DNA of 36,607 bases from a virus, in IMG/VR virus record IMGVR_UViG_3300042328_000216, positions 1-36,607 of that record, one strand, 5' to 3'. Positions within the stretch are counted from its first letter, which is position 1. Every line of letters begins with the position of its first letter. Below are positions 30,833-36,607 of the stretch, in pieces. The notes below the pieces were generated by a model. That model worked only from the letters and a program-made list of their open reading frames with translations, made no database searches and was not told the origin of the DNA. A program made the position numbers and the translations under genes.

Positions 30833-31429
30833 ATGCAATTCACAATTAAAACCAATGAATTAAAAGCGCTGCTATTATGCGCTGCTAAAAATGACGTGCG
30901 CTATTATCTAAACGGAGTGCACTTTGAATCAAGCGCCAATGGCATGATCGCAGCCGCGACCGATGGCCATCGTTTATTATGTGTAAACTTGCCAGCAGAA
31001 AATGCGCCAGGCATTAAAAACTTAATCCCGCGTGCATTGATTGAAGCCGCCGTTAAAACTAAATCCGTATACATTGAAATAACAATAGACGCCGGTAATG
31101 TTACGCTTGCCAGCGCCGGCCAGTCTATCAGCGGATCAATTACCGACGGAGTTTTTCCGGATTATCGCCGCGTCATACCTAATAGCGTAAGCGGCATACA
31201 AGGTAATGATTTTAACAATACCTATTTAGTAGATTTTGACAAAATAGGCGCATTGATTGATGGCGGCAAGGCCAGCGTATTACAGAATGGCCCAGGCATG
31301 AGCGCTTTAGTGCGATTTGATAACGAAAATGCAATTGGCGTCATTATGCCCTTGCGCCATGATCTGCATAAAAACCTAAGCCGCCCGGCCTGGATCGAAT
31401 TGCCAGTGCCTATGCAAGCCGCAGCATAA
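30833..31429 (+). CDS. Shortened DnaN-like sliding clamp
   Basis: This 198-aa protein carries landmark motifs of the bacterial beta clamp: VRYYLNGVHFE (residues 22-32), ATDGHRL (42-48), FPDYRRVIP (108-116) and VIMPLR (170-175). In E. coli DnaN (366 aa) these belong to domain 2 and to the end of domain 3. Domain 1 is absent and the part matching domain 3 is only about 80 residues. It might be a mini-clamp of different oligomeric state, or a clamp mimic that competes for clamp-binding proteins. AAAGGGA precedes the ATG and a terminator follows. Confidence 0.85.
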   Translation: MQFTIKTNELKALLLCAAKNDVRYYLNGVHFESSANGMIAAATDGHRLLCVNLPAENAPGIKNLIPRALIEAAVKTKSVYIEITIDAGNVTLASAGQSISGSITDGVFPDYRRVIPNSVSGIQGNDFNNTYLVDFDKIGALIDGGKASVLQNGPGMSALVRFDNENAIGVIMPLRHDLHKNLSRPAWIELPVPMQAAA

Positions 31430-31437
31430 TAACAACC

Positions 31438-31471
31438 AGCGCCAGGCCCACAAGCCCGGCGCTAATTTTTT
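31438..31471 (+). terminator. Rho-independent terminator after the clamp gene
   Basis: AGCGCC-A-GGC, loop CCACAA, GCC-C-GGCGCT form a 9-bp stem with one mismatch, followed by AA and six Ts (31466-31471). It lies 9 bp after the clamp stop and would reduce expression of the two downstream genes. Confidence 0.8.
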
Positions 31472-31483
31472 GGAGTGTATAAC

Positions 31484-31654
31484 ATGAACAATGACAAATT
31501 AATAAACAAGCTAATCGATATGAACATGAAACTTTGCTATAACGATAGCGCTTTCAATGATGAATTCTTACACGATCTATTGCGCTATGGTTTTAAAGGT
31601 TTTGAGAATATGACGCCTTCAGAATTAGCGACTGAATTGGAGCATTTAAAATGA
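31484..31654 (+). CDS. Small hypothetical helical protein
   Basis: This 56-aa protein (MNNDKLINKLIDMNMKLCYN...) has TGGAG upstream and ends in an ATGA overlap with the next gene. No family recognised. It follows the terminator, so it depends on readthrough or an unseen promoter. Confidence 0.6.
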   Translation: MNNDKLINKLIDMNMKLCYNDSAFNDEFLHDLLRYGFKGFENMTPSELATELEHLK

Positions 31655-31923
31655 ATTTAAAAGATCGTTTACAGATAGAATTATCACGCCAGGATAATGA
31701 ATTGCTGCGCGAAGTGCTGGACTATGTTGAAATTACCAGCGCTGATAGTGAAGCGCTTGGCCGGCTGCATGAAGTATTAGATTATCATGATCTGCCGGTA
31801 GAATATGCCGCGCTGGATAAAGCGCTGGAGCGCTTACGCGCTGATCATACGGCGCTAATTGATCGTTATGACAAGCTAAACGATGATTATGAAGCGCTTA
31901 TCGATTTACACTCGTTTAAATAA
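31651..31923 (+). CDS. Coiled-coil early protein
   Basis: This 90-aa acidic protein is predicted helical, with heptads in its C-terminal half (YAALDKALERLRADHTALID, RYDKLNDDYEALIDLH). It is coupled to the previous gene by ATGA; TTGGAG lies upstream. Function unknown. Confidence 0.65.
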   Translation: MNLKDRLQIELSRQDNELLREVLDYVEITSADSEALGRLHEVLDYHDLPVEYAALDKALERLRADHTALIDRYDKLNDDYEALIDLHSFK

Positions 31924-31924
31924 T

Positions 31925-31984
31925 ATGCTAATAGCAATTGCGGCCTTAATCGCGGCGCTTATAGCGATCATATTAGATATTTGA
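31925..31984 (+). CDS. Possible 19-aa hydrophobic peptide
   Basis: The frame starts 1 bp after the previous stop and encodes MLIAIAALIAALIAIILDI, a single strongly hydrophobic helix with duplicated IAALIA. No clear ribosome binding site is seen; translation would need coupling. It resembles type I toxin or small membrane peptides only in composition. Confidence 0.3.
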   Translation: MLIAIAALIAALIAIILDI

Positions 31985-32003
31985 CACAATCCCATCAACC
32001 AAA

Positions 32004-32035
32004 AAAGAAAACGGCCCTAAGGCCGTTTTTCTTTT
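32004..32035. terminator. Bidirectional rho-independent terminator
   Basis: AAAACGGCC (32008-32016), loop CTAA, GGCCGTTTT (32021-32029) with A-run before and T-run after (TTTTTCTTTT). It works on both strands and lies between the converging early block and the replication operon. Confidence 0.88.
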
Positions 32036-32038
32036 GTC

Positions 32039-32072
32039 TAGCATGTAATAAAGTTTAATTTATTACATGCTA
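32039..32072. repeat. 14-bp perfect inverted repeat
   Basis: TAGCATGTAATAAA (32039-32052) and TTTATTACATGCTA (32059-32072) are exact inverse copies around GTTTAA. It is AT-rich, follows the bidirectional terminator and precedes the primase stop by 37 bp. It could be a second termination/processing hairpin or a protein site. Confidence 0.7.
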
Positions 32073-32108
32073 ATAAACTATTAGTTTATATATGCAACAC
32101 TAAATAAA

Positions 32109-34409
32109 CTATTTCACAACCACCATCTTAGGCGGATCGTTTACTTCAACCATGCGCCGCAGATCCGACTTGCTATAATTAGCAAAGCCTGGAGCGCAGA
32201 ATATGTGCTTTTTATTCATATACTCGGCGCTGGCTAAACGGCCACAATCAATCCAGCCGGCTTCTTTTAGCGCATGCAATAAAGCAGCCTGCGGCACTTT
32301 AACACCTAAGGGAGCAGATCCGGCCAGCCTATCACATATAGAATGGAATGGGCTGCCAATGACGCCTTTGCTAAACTCGCCTATACGCTCTCGCATCTGC
32401 TCAACCAAGAATGACTCGGCCATACTCATGCCATGTTCAACCAGGTTAGATTTAAACTCAGTCCACATAGGCGCGGCGCTAGGGTTAAACTTGCTAACAT
32501 CACGAAGCATAAGCCACGAAGCACAAGCACTAAAGCCACCGGCCTTATACCAGCGCCATAGTTTCGCGGCCTCGCTAGGCTCCATGCGCGGGGCTTGGCT
32601 CCATACGCAGAACCAGCGCCTATCCTGTGAAGCGAGGCTTATAGGCACAGGGTCATTCGAGAACGCTAGAACGAAAACACGGTTTAACATCATATAGGGG
32701 TGCAAGCCCTTGCGGTTGATAGGCAACATCTCAGGCGGCGCGGCTATGATAGGTTTCAACTGGTTGGCCAACTGCCTACGCGCTGCCGCGTCAGGTTCTT
32801 TTAGTTCGTTGATGATTAAAATTTCACTCTCTAATTGATAACCCCATTGCGAGTTCACGCTGTTGTTATCCATAATGCCACGGTTGCGTAAGTTATCGCC
32901 ACAGACAGCCCATAGGAACGGCGCCCAAAATGTATCTTTACCGCTACCCTCGTCGCCGCCATGTAAAACAGCATGGTTTATCTTAATCTCAGGGTGCTGC
33001 ACCTTATAAGCCATAACATCAAATATATGCTCTAGCTCGTCCTCGTTAGGTATAAGCGTCCTCGCATGCTCTAGCCACGGGGTTATATCGCCAGCCACTA
33101 GGTTCTCAGGCCGCGCATTGCGCCAGCGATTACCGTATATTTCACCATCACGGGACACAAGCACGGTTTCGCCAGCCGCGTAGGTGATACCCACTAGGGC
33201 CTTAGCACCCATAGTTTGACGGTTCTCGTCATAGGACACAGCCGGCAACACTCGCGCTGCGGTGTGGATAGAACGGCAATCAATATGACGGAACAAGGCA
33301 TTAAAGGTAGAACGGCTCACCTCTCTACGATCTTGCAAATCAAAGTAGGCGTCGTCCTCTTGTATATAGGCAAAGCGTTTATACCAGTCTGCCTTCTCTA
33401 TACGGCCTAGCTCTTTGCGCTCTACCTCGGCGATGATGTCGTCTGCATCGTGCGTAAACATCTCAGAGGGTTGAATTTTTGATAAGGCCGTTTCCATAAC
33501 ATCCGCCAGTAGTTCTTCACGAAGCCCGTGAGTATGCTTAGGGCCACCGTTATCGGCAACCCATGATAAGAAGGTCTTGCTGTCTAGCTCTTGGCAATGC
33601 TCATGGTAACAGCAGAATGAACGGTCTAGGGGTTTGTATCTAGCTTCAGGGTTGCCATCGCTATGGCTAATGCTATTAGGACAGACAACGCCTACCCAGC
33701 CCTCGCCGTTCTTAGGCGTGATAATCATACCGTTACTGCTCATCCAACTAAGCACGTCATCACCGCCATCGTCTTTAAGACGGATTGATGTGTGCGTAGC
33801 GGTGTCAGCCGGTGCAGGTGTAACGTCTAACGCTACACATATTTGAGGCAGACTGAACTCACGTTCAGGGTGTAATTCTACAAGGCGCGATGCAAAGCTA
33901 TCACGACCAGGCTTAAGATTGACGCTGCCAGGCACACGAAAGTTACGAACAGGGTTAATTGCACCGCCATCTGTGTAGCCAGCGTCAGCAATTGCTTTAA
34001 TCGCAGCACTAAAATCTCCCTTTAAAGGTTGGTCATCAAGGGCAAAGGTGTAGCCCCATTGGTAATTGTCCGGTGACGTTTCGATAATCCACGTAGGCTC
34101 AAGCGGTGGCACTTTAGACTTCGTACCGATGTCGTCTAGCACCATGAACGCTACGCGCTCACAATTAGCCGCAGACGCAGAAACTTTACCGTCGGTAAAG
34201 CGGTCAATGATAAAGCAGGCGGTGTTGGCATACCAAGCATCGGCCTTCTTAATCTTAGCTTGCTCAGGTAGAAAGGCAGGCCAAACACACTTCATAGCAC
34301 CGTCATTATGATATTGGATAGCGCCATCGGCTAGGATAGGCTTTTGCTTTACCAATAAAATAGTTTCGCCTTCGGGCGCAATGTTTGTGATATAATCGAG
34401 GAAATCCAT
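32109..34409 (-). CDS. Primase/helicase (DUF5906, D5-like superfamily 3)
   Basis: This 766-aa protein joins an N-terminal primase-like domain to a C-terminal helicase. The N-terminal part has FMVLDDIGT (88-96) and NFRVPGSVNLKPG (156-168), a RepB/prim-pol type pattern. A cysteine/histidine group (Cys243, Cys266, Cys267, His269, His271, Cys272) may bind zinc. The helicase has Walker A GGDEGSGKDTF (484-494), a Walker B ILIINEL further on, and an FSNDPVPI sensor region, as in DUF5906 phage helicases. The ATG at 34409 is chosen over an upstream TTG because TGGAG is 7 nt before it and the upstream region is a hairpin. It unwinds and primes phage DNA. Confidence 0.9.
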   Translation of the reverse strand: MDFLDYITNIAPEGETILLVKQKPILADGAIQYHNDGAMKCVWPAFLPEQAKIKKADAWYANTACFIIDRFTDGKVSASAANCERVAFMVLDDIGTKSKVPPLEPTWIIETSPDNYQWGYTFALDDQPLKGDFSAAIKAIADAGYTDGGAINPVRNFRVPGSVNLKPGRDSFASRLVELHPEREFSLPQICVALDVTPAPADTATHTSIRLKDDGGDDVLSWMSSNGMIITPKNGEGWVGVVCPNSISHSDGNPEARYKPLDRSFCCYHEHCQELDSKTFLSWVADNGGPKHTHGLREELLADVMETALSKIQPSEMFTHDADDIIAEVERKELGRIEKADWYKRFAYIQEDDAYFDLQDRREVSRSTFNALFRHIDCRSIHTAARVLPAVSYDENRQTMGAKALVGITYAAGETVLVSRDGEIYGNRWRNARPENLVAGDITPWLEHARTLIPNEDELEHIFDVMAYKVQHPEIKINHAVLHGGDEGSGKDTFWAPFLWAVCGDNLRNRGIMDNNSVNSQWGYQLESEILIINELKEPDAAARRQLANQLKPIIAAPPEMLPINRKGLHPYMMLNRVFVLAFSNDPVPISLASQDRRWFCVWSQAPRMEPSEAAKLWRWYKAGGFSACASWLMLRDVSKFNPSAAPMWTEFKSNLVEHGMSMAESFLVEQMRERIGEFSKGVIGSPFHSICDRLAGSAPLGVKVPQAALLHALKEAGWIDCGRLASAEYMNKKHIFCAPGFANYSKSDLRRMVEVNDPPKMVVVK

Positions 34410-34424
34410 AGCAATACTCCAGTT

Positions 34425-34453
34425 AAGACCGCCCTGCAAGGCGGTCTTTTTTT
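34425..34453 (+). terminator. Terminator-like hairpin facing rightward
   Basis: AAGACCGCC (34425-34433), loop CTGCAA, GGCGGTCTT (34440-34448) and a T-run to 34453. The U-tract is only on the plus strand, against the direction of the flanking genes. On the leftward mRNA it is a stem just before the primase ribosome binding site. Confidence 0.75.
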
Positions 34454-34455
34454 AT

Positions 34456-36399
34456 CTACTTACCATAACGCAACATAACGCCAGCTTCGACAGACAAAGG
34501 TAATCCCTTAGCCCAGTCAGGTGGCGTACACATTACATCGCTCATTTGTTTCAAAACTTCATCCGGTTTATCTGTCTCTACGACAATCTCGTCGTGAACG
34601 TGAAGAATAACATCGTCAATCAATCTCAATGAATGTCGGAGTAGATCGTTAGCAACGGCCTGCGTAATGTTTTCACACGCAAGACCCTTCCATAATCTAG
34701 CTCTAGGCCATTCGGTAGCATCGGCGGCTGGCTTCCATGAAGCCTTAGCATAAGTCACGCCATCAGGGTCTAACCTTGCAAATGGATAGCAAAGTATGCG
34801 ACCTGAAGGCAAAGCATACCATAAATGCACACCGTCGTATAAGTATGTCACGCGGCCTGCACTAAATTCTTTGCCCTTGTTACGCAACGCCCGTGTATAG
34901 GCTTCCTCTAGCGCTTGCCAATAGTTAACAGCCCATTGATTAGACCTTCTCCACGCATCAACAGTGCGTTTAGCATCCGATTCGTTGAGGATAATACCGT
35001 AGTTGCGACCCATAGCGGCAAAAGCACCAACTCCACCACCGAAGCCGCAAGATAAGATAGCGACCTTACCAATCTGTCTTTTATCTGACGTGATTTGATT
35101 CTCCGAGACATTAAATATACCCGCTGCCTCTCGTACATATATGTCCCTGCCTGATCTGAATACATCCAGCACCTCCTCAGCGCGTTTGTCATTGGATAGC
35201 CAAGGGGTTAGCCTGGCCTCTACTGCGTTCCAGTCTGCTACCACTAGCGACTTGCCTTGTGACGGTATTAGCGCAGGACGCAACATGCCTTTTAACACGT
35301 CAGTCACACGTTTACCATACTTAGGCACGATAGCATGACCACGCACCATAGCCTGCCTTACTTCGTCAGGCTCTTTAGCACACTTGCGCGTAAAGTTGTG
35401 TACTTGCGCCCCATAGCTAGATGCACGGCCAGTCGCGCTACCGCCGGCAAAGACAAAGGCGCCCCTGACGCGGTGATCTTCTTCGTCAGCAAGTTGAGAT
35501 AGTCGGTTGAACTTCGCAACCGATGACGCCCATAAATCGTCCGCGCACTGGATAACGTCCGCGACTTCGTTTGGTACTTCATCAGGGTTTTCCTCTGCAA
35601 GTAGTAGTAAGTTGGCGCGAACGGTCTTGTCAATAGACATTTTCGTTTCGCCTTCTTTAATTGTAGTCATTAGCTTTAATGCTTCAGGGCCAACACGCTC
35701 TTGCACCCACTCACGCATACGCGGGGAGCGTACAGACGTTATCGCACCCTTGGTCACATCAGTCACGATGCGCTCTATTTCCTCAAGCTCTACGCTTGCG
35801 TAGCGCACAGCAGAGTCGGCCAATGGCCTATCTAATAACACGCCCTTGTCATTGATGCGCTCGTTGACATGGTAGTCAAACAGCTCATCGTCAGACAGGT
35901 TACGCATAGCCTTAGAGATAGTCCGCATGACCTTAACGTCCTGCTCACAATACGCAATCATCTCAGCCATCAAGGTAGGGTCGTTATTGAATGTGCCATC
36001 AGCGCGAGGTATAGACAGCAAACGGATTAGCTGCTTACCGCGATGGTCTTTACGCATGGTAGCGCCTGAGAAGCGACCTACGTCCTCAAGTGAGCCAGGC
36101 GCACAGTTCGCACGGGCTTGTGCAGCCGTGCAATAGAATTGGGTAATATCGAAGTTAATTTGTAAAACATACCAAAATATCAGCCTCTCGAACGCAGCGT
36201 TATGTGCGCGTATTTGACCGGTGAAGTGTCGCACCTCGTCAGGAAAAGGTTGATCAGGCGTCCATGTAATGACGTCACCATCATCAAACGCATAAGACAT
36301 GCACAACACATCGGTGCTGGCGTCCTGAGCGTAGTTGTAGACGCCGCGACTTAATAAGTCGCAGCGGCTACGTGACTCAAAATCGAGCCACAGGATCAC
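34456..36399 (-). CDS. Family A DNA polymerase with 3'-5' exonuclease
   Basis: This 647-aa replicative polymerase starts with a proofreading domain: LDFES (Asp6, Glu8), AHNAAFE (Asn67, Glu71) and YCEQD (Tyr150, Asp154) of the DEDDy type. The polymerase part has motif A VVADWNAVEAR, motif B DKRQIGKVAILSCGFGGG and motif C LHVHDE (602-604). There is no 5'-3' exonuclease. The start is GTG at 36399, overlapping the previous stop by one base (TAGTG), with AAGGAT upstream. Confidence 0.95.
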   Translation of the reverse strand: MILWLDFESRSRCDLLSRGVYNYAQDASTDVLCMSYAFDDGDVITWTPDQPFPDEVRHFTGQIRAHNAAFERLIFWYVLQINFDITQFYCTAAQARANCAPGSLEDVGRFSGATMRKDHRGKQLIRLLSIPRADGTFNNDPTLMAEMIAYCEQDVKVMRTISKAMRNLSDDELFDYHVNERINDKGVLLDRPLADSAVRYASVELEEIERIVTDVTKGAITSVRSPRMREWVQERVGPEALKLMTTIKEGETKMSIDKTVRANLLLLAEENPDEVPNEVADVIQCADDLWASSVAKFNRLSQLADEEDHRVRGAFVFAGGSATGRASSYGAQVHNFTRKCAKEPDEVRQAMVRGHAIVPKYGKRVTDVLKGMLRPALIPSQGKSLVVADWNAVEARLTPWLSNDKRAEEVLDVFRSGRDIYVREAAGIFNVSENQITSDKRQIGKVAILSCGFGGGVGAFAAMGRNYGIILNESDAKRTVDAWRRSNQWAVNYWQALEEAYTRALRNKGKEFSAGRVTYLYDGVHLWYALPSGRILCYPFARLDPDGVTYAKASWKPAADATEWPRARLWKGLACENITQAVANDLLRHSLRLIDDVILHVHDEIVVETDKPDEVLKQMSDVMCTPPDWAKGLPLSVEAGVMLRYGK

Positions 36400-36557
36400 T
36401 ATTCAGCATCCTTATCGGCTTCCGTTGGGGCAGGTTGCATTTGAGCCATCGCTTGTTGGCGAATTTTCTCAATGATGCTAGTTACTTGCTCAAACGGTTG
36501 TTTAGCTAAGATAGCTAAGATGCCATTCATTTCTTCTACGGTAAAGTTAAAGTTCAT
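36399..36557 (-). CDS. 52-aa helical protein of the replication operon
   Basis: The peptide starts MNFNFTVEEMNGILAILAKQ, continues with PFEQVTSIIEKIRQQAMAQM and ends acidic. The N-terminal FTxEExNxIlxxLakqPxxqVxxLIxkIrqQ pattern is common in small phage proteins near polymerase genes; function unknown. ATAGGAGA lies upstream of the ATG. Its stop overlaps the polymerase GTG. The gene is whole only here; its 5' part is repeated at window positions 1-77. Confidence 0.75.
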   Translation of the reverse strand: MNFNFTVEEMNGILAILAKQPFEQVTSIIEKIRQQAMAQMQPAPTEADKDAE

Positions 36558-36607
36558 TTTAATCTCCTATACACTGCGACGACGACGTGATGTTTCTTCT
36601 ACAGCAG
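36481..36607. repeat. Terminal overlap, copy 2 (circular contig)
   Basis: Identical to bases 1-127. It includes the first 77 bases of the 52-aa gene and, from 36567, the last part of the SSB-like gene. Confidence 0.93.

Noticed and set aside
28744-32108. tRNA genes or a CRISPR array in the repeat-rich region
   Set aside because: No cloverleaf with a T-psi-C arm was found, and the repeats are too short, adjacent and few to be CRISPR repeats with spacers.
32203-32697. 164-aa plus-strand frame
   Set aside because: Antisense to the primase/helicase gene, which has intact motifs and reading frame.

Overview
The window is a complete genome of a tailed phage with a P22-like virion (podovirus head and tail genes). 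The first and last 127 bases are identical, so the sequence closes into a circle of about 36,480 bp. A circularly permuted map fits the P22-type terminase and headful packaging. No integrase, excisionase, repressor, tRNA, rRNA or CRISPR was found, so the phage looks obligately lytic.

Layout on the circle. (1) A leftward replication operon starts at 1867 and runs through the window junction to 32109. It encodes a DUF2800 Cas4/RecB-like nuclease, a probable ssDNA-binding protein, a 52-aa protein, a family A DNA polymerase and a primase/helicase. (2) A rightward early operon (1977-5572) carries a VRR-NUC nuclease, an SNF2-type helicase, a DUF3310 protein and many small proteins. It diverges from (1) through two overlapping sigma70-like promoters. 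(3) A second rightward early block (29869-31984) carries small proteins and a shortened DnaN-like sliding clamp. (4) A leftward late operon (28743-5520) encodes terminase subunits, a GroES-like co-chaperonin, portal, fibre genes, scaffold, coat, gp4- and gp10-like tail factors, a tailspike, three ejection proteins, the lysis cassette (coiled-coil membrane protein, M15 endolysin, holin-like protein, two overlapping spanin-like genes) and an HTH-metallophosphoesterase.

Between (3) and (4) lies about 1.1 kb without long genes. It holds dense iterated repeats (a candidate origin or control region), an early promoter at 29794-29821, and a 23-codon leftward gene at 28954-29025. The peptide of this gene matches PqqA, the ribosomal precursor of the cofactor pyrroloquinoline quinone (PQQ), including the Glu-x3-Tyr pair that is cross-linked during PQQ synthesis. 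It has a strong Shine-Dalgarno sequence. This is the most striking item in the window: a probable auxiliary metabolic gene supplying the PQQ precursor peptide.

Host. Nothing names the host directly. A phage-borne pqqA implies a PQQ-making Gram-negative bacterium (spanins and the P22-like virion also point to Gram-negative). A methylotroph that depends on PQQ methanol dehydrogenase, such as a member of the Methylophilaceae, is the leading inference and not a demonstrated fact.

How it works together: nuclease, SSB-like protein, polymerase, primase/helicase and mini-clamp form a largely self-supplied replisome. GroES probably helps fold the P22-type coat protein. Ejection proteins and tailspike handle entry, and the cassette at 6847-7959 handles lysis. 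PqqA may keep host carbon oxidation running during infection.
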